From the NCBI GenBank assembly GCA_963665395.2, contig OY762251.1, positions 1,116,001 to 1,180,000 of the forward strand: a stretch of DNA of 64,000 nucleotides, in the 5' to 3' direction. The DNA comes from Bin87 sp963665395. GTDB taxonomy: Bacteria; Chloroflexota; Dehalococcoidia; Lucifugimonadales; UBA3495. This document shows positions 8,903 through 17,118 of the stretch, in pieces. The first letter of the stretch is position 1, and every line of letters begins with the position of its first letter. The translations under genes and the position numbers were made by a program. The notes under the pieces were generated by a model, which saw only the letters and a program-made list of their open reading frames with translations, searched no databases and was not told the origin of the DNA.

Positions 8903-10220
8903 CGTTTTCTTGACCGAAATCGGCAGAAACGTCGTCCCGCAACTTTGCCAAGTCAAACTCGGCCAGCCGCTCGTCGCCCTGCCCGAAAAGGCGTTCCTCA
9001 ATATAAGGCAGGATGCCGTAATTCCAGACGCGATTGACGGCAGCCTCGTCAAGGCCGGGTTTCATAAAGTAGCTGGGGCCGATGGCGGCTTGCGGGTCGT
9101 CTTGCAGCAGTTCGTTGGCCCGGTCAACGATGTCGGCGGCCCATTCCATGCCGGGAGCTTGGTCACTGAGATACCGGCGGAGCAGCCCCTGTACGGGTGG
9201 CCTGTCGGGATGGAACTCGACGAAGTAGAAACGGCGGCGCAGGGCCAGGTCCACCAGGGCGATGGAGCGGTCAGCGGTGTTCATGGTGCCGATGATGTAG
9301 AGGTTCGGCGGCAGATGGAACGGTTCATCCGTGTACTGGAGGTTTATCTCCCGGTCACGGTACTCCAACAGGAAGTACAACTCGCCGAAGACTTTGGCGA
9401 GGTTGCCGCGGTTGATTTCGTCAATGATGAGGAAATGCTTGGCACCAGGTTCGGCTTTCGCCCGCTTGGCAGCCCGCAGCAATGGCCCGTCCTTTAGCTC
9501 AAAACCCGGCTGCCCGTTGATCAGCGCGGGACGGTAGCCCTGCACGAAGTCCTCGTAGGCGTAGGACGGGTGGAACTGCACCAGCGTAACCCGGTCTTTC
9601 GAGCCAGCGATGTGCTCCGCGAGGTCTTGGGCGACGTAGGTTTTGCCGGTGCCGGGCGGCCCCTGAAAGATGACCTGATTCTTTTCCGCCAGGAGGGTGT
9701 TGACCTCCTGTAGAAAGTCAATGGGCAGGTATAGCTCGTCGGCCAGGGTAGCGAAGTAGGATGGTGCTAGATCGGGAAGATAGCCGTCAACAGGTTCAGT
9801 GCTGAAGGCGAGGGCGATAAAGGCTCGCGTCGCATCGTCGTCAGGCTCCATTCGCCAGACACATTGATCCGCTGGAAACCGGTTGGCGATGCCGTCAGCG
9901 CGGTAATTATCCAAGGGCCTACCTTCGCCCATGCGCCAGTCGACATCGACAAGATGATCTCTGGTTCGCGTAATCCTGCCAACTGCCCAGATGCCCATGC
10001 TGATGACGGGATCTCCTTGATTGTCCGTCGCCCGGTATGCGAAGTGGTCGGTTTTCATGGCAATCCTGTCTCCCGGCCGCATCCCTCTAATGTCAGCCCG
10101 ATGGTTGTGTCGGTGAGGTGGGTAGTAGTGCTGCCAGAAATATTTATAGTCCTGCCAATTGATTCCCCCGGTGACGAACCATACGGGGCGTGTGCCGCTG
10201 TTGTCTTTCGGAATAACCAT
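8895..10220 (-). CDS. mcrB: McrB-like AAA+ GTPase with N-terminal EVE-like domain
   Basis: 441 residues. The N-terminal ~130 residues (WFVTGGINWQDYKYFW...GDRIAMKTD...ISMGIWAVGRITR) have the layout of an EVE/PUA-like modified-base reader, which commonly replaces the McrB DNA-binding domain. The AAA+ core carries Walker A GPPGTGKT near 187, Walker B LIIDEINRGN near 262 and the McrB GTPase signature GTMNTADRSIALVD near 300, then DLALRRRFYFVEF. It starts the operon mcrB-mcrC-methyltransferase; the next gene upstream is a lone HicB-like gene 87 bases away. Predicted role: recognition of modified foreign DNA and GTP-dependent recruitment of McrC. Confidence 0.88.
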   Translation of the reverse strand: MVIPKDNSGTRPVWFVTGGINWQDYKYFWQHYYPPHRHNHRADIRGMRPGDRIAMKTDHFAYRATDNQGDPVISMGIWAVGRITRTRDHLVDVDWRMGEGRPLDNYRADGIANRFPADQCVWRMEPDDDATRAFIALAFSTEPVDGYLPDLAPSYFATLADELYLPIDFLQEVNTLLAEKNQVIFQGPPGTGKTYVAQDLAEHIAGSKDRVTLVQFHPSYAYEDFVQGYRPALINGQPGFELKDGPLLRAAKRAKAEPGAKHFLIIDEINRGNLAKVFGELYFLLEYRDREINLQYTDEPFHLPPNLYIIGTMNTADRSIALVDLALRRRFYFVEFHPDRPPVQGLLRRYLSDQAPGMEWAADIVDRANELLQDDPQAAIGPSYFMKPGLDEAAVNRVWNYGILPYIEERLFGQGDERLAEFDLAKLRDDVSADFGQENDA

Positions 10221-10307
10221 TTTGTTACCTTTTCTCGACTCTGGTCCAGTCGAAATCTCATCAGATGAGCGGGCGTTGCTGACTATGCGCCTTGACTCTC
10301 CGGTATC

Positions 10308-10553
10308 TCAAGGAACGGAGACGAGGGCTTCGACGAACAACGCGCCGTCGGAATCGTCCATTTGGATCCCCGGCGGCAGGGGACGCTTCCTGTCCTCGTA
10401 GATTTCCAAGACTATTGCAAACGCATCCTCCGCGTTGGCCAGGCACTCCGCGATGGTGTCGCCCTCGGTAATCAGCTCCGGCAGCAGCGGAGATGTAAGG
10501 GTGTACCCGCCTTCCGGCTGCGGCTCCAGCGTCAGCGGTATCCTTGCAATCAT
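10308..10553 (-). CDS. Solo HicB-like antitoxin-fold protein
   Basis: 81 residues from the ATG at 10553; an upstream in-frame extension of eight residues is less likely. The sequence ARIPLTLEPQPEGGYTLTSP, LPELITEGDTIAECLANAED has the HicB partial-RNase-H fold pattern. Normally HicB pairs with the HicA mRNase, but no HicA-sized frame fits in the 87 bases before mcrB or directly upstream. Many HicB proteins end in a DNA-binding domain; here the C-terminus (DDSDGALFVEALVSVP) is too short for one. It may be a decayed toxin-antitoxin remnant or a small accessory of the mcrBC operon. Confidence 0.65.
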   Translation of the reverse strand: MIARIPLTLEPQPEGGYTLTSPLLPELITEGDTIAECLANAEDAFAIVLEIYEDRKRPLPPGIQMDDSDGALFVEALVSVP

Positions 10554-10642
10554 GGTCAGCTCCCAGTGTCTCAACATTGCGAAAAGCGTAAAGCGATATG
10601 CTCCGTCAGCATAGCATTAAGCGGCAGCGCGGCCGGTTCCGT

Positions 10643-11143
10643 TCAGCCAGACGGGGGGTTGAAGGGTGGCATGGGCGGGGGCAAGTCGATGCTTGGGTCG
10701 GCAAGGGCCGCTTCTTCCGAGAGGAGCAGGCGGTCAATAGTCCTTTGCTGCGAGGGAGTGGGTATGAAATCCCGGTTCGCGCCCTGTTCCCGCGCTTCCC
10801 ACAAGAGGGGTATCAGCGAATTAACGTCGGCAACCAGATTCGTTACCAGGTTTTCGCCCAACCAGTCCTCGTAGTAGTTGTCGCGCAGCTGGTCGGCGAT
10901 GGCTTGCAAATGCCGCATTTGCGGTTGCTGGAACTCATCGGCCAGAAGGCCGACAATGTCCCGGCGCAAATTGTGCGAGCGGTGCCACCAGTTCCGGTCC
11001 TCGGCGATTGCTTTCACGGCCTGGGCCACGGCGCCGGAAGCCTTGTTCGAAGCCTGCACCCGGTCGCCCATGGTATGCAGCTCGTAATTGGCCTGCTCCA
11101 TAAGGCGACGGCTGAGGTCGGTGTGGCGGTTGGCATTTGCCAT
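10643..11143 (-). CDS. PaREP1-like (HEPN-type helical) protein, third paralogue
   Basis: 166 residues from the ATG at 11143, which has GAGG upstream; a longer frame to 11212 exists but has no family similarity. Landmarks DRVQASNKASGAVAQAVKAIA, EDRNWWHRSHNLRRD and LRDNYYEDWLGENLV align with the pair at 1751-2840. The canonical EKAWGA is changed to NKASGA. The C-terminus ends in a proline-rich tail (DLPPPMPPFNPPSG). Function unknown. Confidence 0.55.
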   Translation of the reverse strand: MANANRHTDLSRRLMEQANYELHTMGDRVQASNKASGAVAQAVKAIAEDRNWWHRSHNLRRDIVGLLADEFQQPQMRHLQAIADQLRDNYYEDWLGENLVTNLVADVNSLIPLLWEAREQGANRDFIPTPSQQRTIDRLLLSEEAALADPSIDLPPPMPPFNPPSG

Positions 11144-11288
11144 GGATATCCTCAACCTCTCGGCGCTTCTGTTCAAGCCGGCGTTCTGAGGTTCCCAATT
11201 GTAACAGGGCATCCCAATCCCAAAATCTTGAAAATCCTGATTTTGACGACTATGGTAACGCGAGTAGATACCTCACAGGAGGGAAACC

Positions 11289-11552
11289 ATGCCAACCACG
11301 GTGAAAGTAGCCGCCGGCGAAATCAAGGGCGAGCTGGGCGAAATCACCATGCTCCACACCACGGGACGCATACCCGCGAAACGGGCGGTGGTGGCCGGCC
11401 TGGGCAAGTCCGGCGATTGGGTGCATCTGGACATCGCCGGCACCTCCGCAGCGTCCGGCAACAAGGGGCATCTGGTGAAGGGAGCGACGGGGGCGCCGAC
11501 GCGAACGCTGGCGCAGCTGGCGGTGGATCTTGCGAGTCAAATGGTGGGTTGA
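11289..11552 (+). pseudogene. Leucyl aminopeptidase with catalytic domain deleted
   Basis: An 87-codon intact frame made of two non-adjacent parts of an M17 leucyl aminopeptidase (PepA). Residues 1-42, ending GRIPAKRAVVAGLGKS, match the end of the N-terminal macro-like domain. Residues 43-87, beginning GDWVHLDIAGTSA and continuing KGHLVKGATGAPTRTLAQLA, match the extreme C-terminus of the family (WvHlDIAGTa...KgaTG...R.L). Everything between, including both zinc sites, is absent; the join is around 11410-11418 and preserves the frame. A good ribosome site (AGGAGGG) precedes the ATG, so a mini-protein may still be made, but it cannot be a peptidase. Confidence 0.7.
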
Positions 11553-11623
11553 CACGCCGTCGGGCGCATTAGTAGGATTCAAACGTCAGCCTCAAAAGTA
11601 TGCGCTGCTGACAAGGTGCCAAT

Positions 11624-12082
11624 ATGGGCGCGGGCAGATTTAGATGGCTGAGATGGGAACTAGGGCTGGTTGCCGTCTCGATCATCGTGGCATTAACCTT
11701 CGCCAGCATCATGGTCGGGATAGCAGCAAGCCGACCCTTATCGCCTCTTGAGGCTGTGCTATTTCAGATAATCGCTCTTGGAGTGGGTTTGGGCGGCGGC
11801 TTGTTTGGGTCGTACAAATTTGGCCAGAGCGTCGCCGCCAACAGGCAATATGCTAGATCAGCACTGCGCAGCGTACTCGTACTTTTCCACAGCCTACAGC
11901 GGTTGCACGAAGCCATTGAGCGACTGAAGCCGGGCAGCTCATCAAATGAACAGTTTGAACAGTTGCAATTGCACATCGAAAACCAAATGGACATTGCATA
12001 TTCCGTCATCAACGATTGGCGCGATTTGATTCCGGAGGAATTCGAGGATGTCGGGGAAAATCTTGAACGACCAAGGGATTAG
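11624..12082 (+). CDS. Two-helix membrane protein of unknown function
   Basis: 152 residues. Two hydrophobic segments at about 13-35 (LGLVAVSIIVALTFASIMVG) and 44-64 (VLFQIIALGVGLGGGLFG) are followed by a cytoplasmic helical region with heptad-like leucines (VLVLFHSLQRLHEAIERL). Its end overlaps the start of the next gene by 35 bases in another frame, suggesting translational coupling. No family recognised. Confidence 0.6.
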   Translation: MGAGRFRWLRWELGLVAVSIIVALTFASIMVGIAASRPLSPLEAVLFQIIALGVGLGGGLFGSYKFGQSVAANRQYARSALRSVLVLFHSLQRLHEAIERLKPGSSSNEQFEQLQLHIENQMDIAYSVINDWRDLIPEEFEDVGENLERPRD

Positions 12083-12512
12083 CAACGGCGAGCTGGGCAT
12101 GACCGCTCAGGTCGAACCAATAAGGGGGAAGGTTGCGAAAGTCATTTCCGTTCGGCAAGTCGCATTGAATATCGGGAAGGCCAGCGGCGTTGAGGCTGGT
12201 ATGCTCTTCGATATAGTAGCCCCCGCAAGCTTGGAAATCCAAGACCCGGAAACCGGCGAGATGCTTGGCGCTATTCAACCGGGAGCGAAAGCGCGGGTTA
12301 GGGTATTCAGCGTTAGCGAAAAATTTTCGCTGGCAAGTACTTATCGAACCGAGGCTGTCGGAGGACTTCGGCTCCGCGGCGATCTAAGGCTGGGACCATT
12401 AAGAAAAGTTGAGACCTTTCGAACCCGTGATCCGCTTGACGAAGCATTTTCAGAGGAAGGCGCTTACGTAGCGCAAGGCGATGCCGTCATGCAGGTCATT
12501 GATGGCGCGTAA
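12048..12512 (+). CDS. FlgT C-terminal-like beta-barrel domain protein
   Basis: 154 residues. The stretch GKVAKVISVRQVALNIGKAS, GVEAGMLFDIV, then EIQDPETGEMLGAIQPG and ARVRVFSVSEKFSLAST, follows the pattern of the small domain found at the FlgT C-terminus and in many stand-alone prokaryotic proteins (V.....iniG...GV..G..f.V...dP.TGE.lG). There is no signal peptide. The ATG at 12048 follows GAGG and overlaps the upstream membrane-protein gene, so the two probably function together. Role unknown. Confidence 0.55.
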   Translation: MSGKILNDQGISNGELGMTAQVEPIRGKVAKVISVRQVALNIGKASGVEAGMLFDIVAPASLEIQDPETGEMLGAIQPGAKARVRVFSVSEKFSLASTYRTEAVGGLRLRGDLRLGPLRKVETFRTRDPLDEAFSEEGAYVAQGDAVMQVIDGA

Positions 12513-12641
12513 TCGTCGGAAGCGATCCCCCCAATTGTATGGCTATTTGCGCGTTCAGTGCTTCTCTGGTGGAGCGAAGTATTCAAATCGGGCTACTATC
12601 GGCTACTGATGATGCAAGTAGAAGACGTAAGGAGGCGCAAA

Positions 12642-13511
12642 ATGGCAACGATAAGCAGCGGCGATTTCACCTACGAGGTGGTGGACGATTGGGCCAAGTT
12701 GCCCGACGGGTGGTCCATTGGACAGGCGGAACCGGCCTGCGACTCCCAGGACCGGGTGTACGTCTTCAACCGCAGCGACCACCCATTGATGGTTTTCGAC
12801 CGGGAGGGCAACTTCCTGCGCGAGTGGGGCAAGGAGTACCTGACCGACGCCCACGGCATTTACATCAGCGGCGAGGACCTCATCTATCTGCCGGTGCGGG
12901 AGTCCCACGCCATCGTCAAATGCACGCTGGACGGGAAGCCGCTGCTGACCATGGGCGTTTGGGACACCCCTTCTGATACCGGCGGAGCCCGGCCCGACGG
13001 CACCATGTGGAAGGCGGCCGGCCCCTTCAACCGCTGCACCGACATCGCGCTGGCTCCCAACGGCGACCTGTTCGTGTCCGACGGCTACGCCAACAGCCGG
13101 GTGCACAAGTTCTCGCCGGACGGGAAGCTGCTCCATTCCTGGGGCCGGCCCGGCAAGCGTGGTCCTGGCGAGTTTCACATCCCCCATGGGATCTGGGTGC
13201 ATTGGGATGGCCGGGTGATGGTGTGCGACCGGGAGAACAACCGCATCCAGCTTTTCACCGGCGACGGCGAGTACCTGGGAATGTGGACCGACCTGGCCCG
13301 TCCCTGCGATATCTACGTGGATTCGGAAGGCATCGTGTACGTGGTGGAACTGGACGCCTTCATGACCATCCTGAACATGGACGGCGAAGTGCTGGCCAAA
13401 ATGGACATCGGCGGCGCCGGCGGCCATGCGGTCTGGGCCGACTCCCATGGCGACCTGTACATCGGCCACAACCAGGAGGGTCGGCGGCTGGTAAAGCTGG
13501 TGCGGCAGTAG
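12642..13511 (+). CDS. NHL-repeat beta-propeller protein
   Basis: 289 residues from the ATG at 12642, preceded by a strong AAGGAGG. Repeated blades can be read as ...DRVYVFNRSDHPLMVFDREG, GDLFVSDGYANSRVHKFSPD, GRVMVCDRENNRIQLFTGDG, GIVYVVELDAF and GDLYIGHNQEG, the signature of six-bladed NHL/peptidylglycine-lyase-like propellers. There is no signal peptide or membrane segment, so it is probably cytosolic. Propellers of this group act as hydrolases, lyases or binding scaffolds; catalytic residues cannot be assigned. It is monocistronic. Confidence 0.8.
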   Translation: MATISSGDFTYEVVDDWAKLPDGWSIGQAEPACDSQDRVYVFNRSDHPLMVFDREGNFLREWGKEYLTDAHGIYISGEDLIYLPVRESHAIVKCTLDGKPLLTMGVWDTPSDTGGARPDGTMWKAAGPFNRCTDIALAPNGDLFVSDGYANSRVHKFSPDGKLLHSWGRPGKRGPGEFHIPHGIWVHWDGRVMVCDRENNRIQLFTGDGEYLGMWTDLARPCDIYVDSEGIVYVVELDAFMTILNMDGEVLAKMDIGGAGGHAVWADSHGDLYIGHNQEGRRLVKLVRQ

Positions 13512-13656
13512 TGCGGAACGCGCCGAACTGAGCAAAACGCCTTACGCTGCCTCGGAACCCTGTTGCCCCGCCATGCTCTGGTGCTATCATACCGTGTCGC
13601 CGTGATTTGACGGACGAGACCAGGCATCTCTAACACAAGATACAACGGAGCAAAAC

Positions 13657-13890
13657 ATGGCAGTTGGTAGCACTTACAAGGTCGTCGAACTGGTTGGGTC
13701 CTCCGACGAAAGCGTACAGCAGGCAATCGACGGGGCTATCGCCCGGGCCGCGCAGACCATCCGCAACCTTGACTGGTTCGAGGTTCGGGAGATCCGCGGG
13801 CAAATCGAGGATGGGCGCGCCAGTTGGTATCAGGTCAAAATGGGCGTCGGTTTCCGGGTGGATACCGGGGAGGACATCACCGAAGACTAG
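13657..13890 (+). CDS. Dodecin
   Basis: 77 residues. KVVELVGSSDESVQQAI, then RNLDWFEVREIRGQIEDG and WYQVKMGVGFRVD, is diagnostic for dodecin, a dodecameric flavin-binding protein that buffers free flavins or CoA in the cytosol. The flavin-stacking tryptophan in LDWFEV is present. Length is normal. A clear intrinsic terminator lies 60 bases downstream. Confidence 0.95.
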   Translation: MAVGSTYKVVELVGSSDESVQQAIDGAIARAAQTIRNLDWFEVREIRGQIEDGRASWYQVKMGVGFRVDTGEDITED

Positions 13891-13951
13891 CTTCTTCAGT
13901 CCGGCGCGCCGAACAAGGCGAATCGGCGCTCATGGCCTGGGATCTCTTACC

Positions 13952-13988
13952 AACCGACCCTCCCCCTGGCGGGGGAGGGTCGGTTTTT
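13952..13988 (+). terminator. Rho-independent terminator of the dodecin gene
   Basis: A perfect 15-bp stem (AACCGACCCTCCCCC with its complement) and a 4-base TGGC loop run straight into a T tract (TTTTT). Position and orientation fit termination of dodecin transcription. Confidence 0.85.
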
Positions 13989-14033
13989 GGATCTCCTCGG
14001 CGCCTTCATAAGCGGGCGCGCCTACCGTCGCGC

Positions 14034-14337
14034 CTCACGCGTACCCACTTTCCGGGGGCGGAATGTCAGAAGCAGGATTTCCCGGATTTGACGGATTACC
14101 AGGATTGAGATCACCCGACGGCAGAGTCGCACCCAATCCGGTACATCCTATAAATCCGGTAAATCCTGCTTCTGACAAGCTACCCAAATGGCTTACGCGT
14201 ACCCAGTTTGTCATCGCGAGGAGCGAAGTCCGCCGCTGGCGGATGGCGATCTCGTTCCAAGAGCGACGTTCGTTACCGCGACGAGATTGCCGCGCTGCGC
14301 TCGCAATGACAGTTTGGGGAAAGTGGGTACGCGTGAG
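14034..14337. mobile_element. R1-family non-autonomous element, composite copy with nested R2
   Basis: Outer ends are CTCACGCGTACCCACTTT at the left and its near inverse AAAGTGGGTACGCGTGAG at the right. The unit is bracketed by a perfect 10-bp direct repeat ACCGTCGCGC (14024-14033 and 14338-14347), the expected mark of transposition. Inside, after a second internal end-like sequence near 14192, is the family core TGTCATCGCGAGG...CTCGCAATGACA. Between the two left-end sequences lies a complete copy of a different repeat (R2, 14065-14176). There is no coding capacity. The arrangement reads as a nested or stacked insertion. Confidence 0.75.
14065..14176. repeat. R2 inverted-repeat element
   Basis: Begins GTCAGAAGCAGGATTT and ends AAATCCTGCTTCTGAC, a near-perfect 16-bp terminal inverted repeat; the interior carries several AATCC(T/G)G motifs. 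Other full copies are at 45186-45297 and 58956-59066, with shorter remnants near 4710, 11220, 43905 and 46645. This copy lies inside the R1 composite element. Clear target duplications were not found around any R2 copy. Confidence 0.7.
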
Positions 14338-14432
14338 ACCGTCGCGCCGCTTGCGCCAGGGCCGTCCGGTCGCTATGCTTACGGCTGGCATCATGGCCAA
14401 TCACTGTATCCCCTGCTGGAGATTAGCGCGAA

Positions 14433-14873
14433 ATGACCCAGGCCGCTCCTCAAATACCGTTGCCGCCGCCCCAACCGGAATCGGATTTTTATTGGGAGAA
14501 ATGCAAGGAAGGCGAACTATGGCTCCGCCACTGCACCGCCTGCGACCGGGCCTACTTTTACCCCCGGGACATCTGCCCCTTCCCCGAATGCTTCTGCCGT
14601 GATACCGACTGGATCCAGAGTAGCGGGCGTGGCACCCTCCACACCTTCGCCATCGTCCATCGCGGCCCTACCCCAGCGTTCCGTGATAAGGTGCCATACA
14701 TCGCCGCCGTGGTGGAGTTGGAAGAAGGGCCTCGCATCCCCACCTGGCTAATTGGCATTGAATTCGCCGAAGGCGAGATCCGACCGGCTTCCGTGCAGTG
14801 CGGTATGTCCGTTGAGGTGGTCTTCGAGGAAATCGACGAAAACATCAGCCTGCCCATGTTCCGCCCGGCGTAA
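14433..14873 (+). CDS. DUF35 zinc-ribbon/OB-fold protein
   Basis: 146 residues. The N-terminal helix (ESDFYWEKCKEGELWLRHC) is followed by a rubredoxin-like zinc ribbon, CTACDRAYFYPRDICPFPEC (cysteines near 34, 37, 48, 52), then an OB fold (GRGTLHTFAIVHRG, VPYIAAVVELEEGPRIPTWL). DUF35 proteins typically bind acyl-CoA and partner thiolases or hydratases. Here the neighbours are a carboxymuconolactone-decarboxylase-like protein and a TPP enzyme, so a role in an acyl- or aldehyde-handling pathway is plausible but unproven. Confidence 0.85.
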   Translation: MTQAAPQIPLPPPQPESDFYWEKCKEGELWLRHCTACDRAYFYPRDICPFPECFCRDTDWIQSSGRGTLHTFAIVHRGPTPAFRDKVPYIAAVVELEEGPRIPTWLIGIEFAEGEIRPASVQCGMSVEVVFEEIDENISLPMFRPA

Positions 14874-14943
14874 AACTCAACCCTCAACCGCAACCCGCCG
14901 TTTCCGACGTCGAGAACCTACCCCACACCGCACAGGAGGCATC

Positions 14944-15264
14944 ATGACGCAGCCCGCAGCCCGCACCGTAATGCAGGAAGTCATCCCTCGGTTGGCCGAA
15001 ATGTCCGCCGACGTTCTATTCGGCGACGTTTGGGAACGTCCCGGCCTTTCCAAGCGCGACCGCAGCCTCATCACGGTGGCCACGCTCACCGCCCTCTACC
15101 GCACCGGCCAACTGCGCGGACACATTGGCCGCGCCCTGGACAACGGCGTTACCCGCGACGAGATCGCCGAAGTGATTATGCACATGGCCTTCTACGCCGG
15201 CTGGCCCGTGGCGGCCAACGCAGTCCAGGTTGCCAAGGAAGTGTTCGACGAGCGCGGCGTCTGA
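14944..15264 (+). CDS. Carboxymuconolactone decarboxylase family protein
   Basis: 106 residues starting at the ATG at 14944 after AGGAGG. The helical pattern FGDVWERPGLSKRDRSLITVATLTAL, then LRGHIGRALDNGVTRDEI and HMAFYAGWPVAANA, is that of the gamma-carboxymuconolactone decarboxylase branch. The CxxC of AhpD-type peroxidases is absent. Family members decarboxylate lactones or have unknown roles; the substrate is not inferable. Confidence 0.85.
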   Translation: MTQPAARTVMQEVIPRLAEMSADVLFGDVWERPGLSKRDRSLITVATLTALYRTGQLRGHIGRALDNGVTRDEIAEVIMHMAFYAGWPVAANAVQVAKEVFDERGV

Positions 15265-15317
15265 CCCGCCCACTCCGCCATTACCCTATCTACCCCGTCA
15301 TTCCCCTACCTTACCCC

Positions 15318-15395
15318 GTCATTCCGGCGAAAGCCGGAATCCAGCGGCACTTGTGATATGGCGCCCTGGATTCCGGCAGGCGTGGGAATGACGGG
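15318..15395. repeat. R3 hairpin repeat, divergent inverted pair
   Basis: GTCATTCCGGCGAAAGCCGG at 15318 and a more degenerate inverse copy (CTGGATTCCGGCAGGCGTGG, ending ATGACG) near 15365-15393 form an extended inverted repeat between the carboxymuconolactone gene and the TPP-enzyme gene. Confidence 0.65.
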
Positions 15396-15420
15396 GGAAT
15401 ATTAAACAGGAGGCCCTCCG

Positions 15421-17094
15421 ATGCCCACCATGACCGGCGCCCGGTTCCTCGCCGAAACCCTTCGCGAATACGGCGTAACCCATGTGTTCTTCGTCCCCGC
15501 CATCATCCGCCGCGCGTTGGTTGAGATGGAGGACGTGGGCATCAAGCGCATCATCAGCCACGGCGAGAAATCGGCGGCATACATGGCTGACGCTTACGCC
15601 CGGGTCACGGGCAAGCCGGGCCTCTGCTTCGCCCAATCAGTGGGCGCCGCTAACCTGGCCGCCGGTTTGCAGGACGCCTACCTGGGCGTTTCGCCGGTAA
15701 TTGCAATTACCGGCCACCGCCCGCCCATGCACCGTCACCGCAATTCCTACCAGGAGATCGAGCACTCCCGGCCCTTCGCATCGGTCACCAAGTACAGCGT
15801 CGAAGTGGAGACGGCGGAGCAGTTGCCGCACCTGTTGCGCCAAGCCTTCCGCGAGGTAACTACGGGCCAGACCCTGCCGGCGCACCTGGACTTTTCCGGC
15901 ATTTCCGGCGACGTCATTACCGACGGCATTCTGGATACGGACGTCATCGTCGAGGAGCCCTTCACGCAACGGCCGGCTTTCCGTCCTGAGCCGGAACCGG
16001 AAAGGGTACGGGAGGCGGCGCGCATTCTGTCGCAGGCGGAACGACCGGTCATCGTAGCCGGCGGCGGCGTGACGGCGTCGGGAGCGCAGTCCGAGGTGGT
16101 GCGTTTGGCCGAGATGCTCAACATTCCCGTCGCCACCGCCCTCAACGCCAAGGGCTGCATCCCCGAAAACCATCCACTATCCGTCGGCGTCGTGGGCAGC
16201 TATTCCCGTTGGTCTGCCAACAGGGTGGTCTCAGAAGCGGACCTGGCGCTGTTCATTGGCAGCCACACCGGAAGCCAGGTTACGCTGGATTGGCGTCTGC
16301 CGGAGGTGGGCACTCCCACCATACAGATCGACATCGACGCCAGCGAGTTGGGCCGCTCGTACCCGGCTGCCTACGGTTTGCTGGGCGACGCCAAGCGCAC
16401 GTTGGAACGTCTCATCGACGTTCTGGAACCCACCGGCGGCAACGCATCGTGGGTGGAACGGGCGCAGGAGCACGTGCAGAACTGGCGTGATGAGCACGAA
16501 CCCGTCCTAACGTCCAACGACGTGCCCATCCGCCCGGAGCGGCTGTGCCAGGAGTTGACCGACTTCCTGCCGTCCGACGCCGTCCTGATCGCTGACACGG
16601 GCCACGCCGGCATCTGGACCGGCAGCATGGTTGAGTTGCGCCATCCGGAGCAATCTTACCTCCGCGCCGCCGGTTCCCTGGGTTGGGGCCTGCCCGCCGC
16701 TTTGGGAGCCAAGTGCGGCGTTCCCGACCGCCCGGTGGTCTGCTGGACCGGCGACGGCGGGATGTGGTACCACATCGGCGAGCTGGAAACCGCGGTGCGC
16801 TACGGCATCAACGCGGTCATCGTGGTCCACAACAACGGCGGCCTGAACCAGGACCGGCGCGGCGACGAGGCCGCCTACGAGGGCCGCGAGGGCGGCAATT
16901 CCGGCGAGCTTTGGCGCTTCAACGACACCAACTTCGCTCAGATTGCGGAGTCCATGGGCGCCCTCGGCATTCGCGTCACCGACCCCAACCAGATCAACTC
17001 AGCCTTGGACCAGGCCGTCAGCGCCAACCGTCCGGCGGTGGTGGACATCGTCAGCGACGGCGACGTGGCCGCCGCGCCGCCCTGGGGGCCGTAG
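15421..17094 (+). CDS. Thiamine-diphosphate-dependent enzyme, acetolactate-synthase-like
   Basis: 557 residues with the three-domain layout of the ThDP decarboxylase/acetolactate synthase superfamily. The N-terminal Pyr domain has the catalytic glutamate in SHGEKSAAYMADAYARVTGK. The middle domain starts at PVIVAGGGVTASGA. The C-terminal PP domain has the ThDP/Mg motif GDGGMWYHIGELETAVRYG...VVHNNGGLNQD. Active-site variation (VPAIIRRALVEM in the first loop) differs from true IlvB, and no regulatory subunit is adjacent, so this is probably a catabolic decarboxylase or lyase. GGAGG precedes the ATG. It sits downstream of the DUF35 and carboxymuconolactone genes. Confidence 0.85.
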   Translation: MPTMTGARFLAETLREYGVTHVFFVPAIIRRALVEMEDVGIKRIISHGEKSAAYMADAYARVTGKPGLCFAQSVGAANLAAGLQDAYLGVSPVIAITGHRPPMHRHRNSYQEIEHSRPFASVTKYSVEVETAEQLPHLLRQAFREVTTGQTLPAHLDFSGISGDVITDGILDTDVIVEEPFTQRPAFRPEPEPERVREAARILSQAERPVIVAGGGVTASGAQSEVVRLAEMLNIPVATALNAKGCIPENHPLSVGVVGSYSRWSANRVVSEADLALFIGSHTGSQVTLDWRLPEVGTPTIQIDIDASELGRSYPAAYGLLGDAKRTLERLIDVLEPTGGNASWVERAQEHVQNWRDEHEPVLTSNDVPIRPERLCQELTDFLPSDAVLIADTGHAGIWTGSMVELRHPEQSYLRAAGSLGWGLPAALGAKCGVPDRPVVCWTGDGGMWYHIGELETAVRYGINAVIVVHNNGGLNQDRRGDEAAYEGREGGNSGELWRFNDTNFAQIAESMGALGIRVTDPNQINSALDQAVSANRPAVVDIVSDGDVAAAPPWGP

Positions 17095-17118
17095 CAGGAT
17101 CGGACGTGATGACCGCGC

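Noticed and set aside
10261..10307. Space for a HicA toxin between the HicB-like gene and mcrB
   Set aside because: Only 87 bases are available and no HicA-like reading is present.
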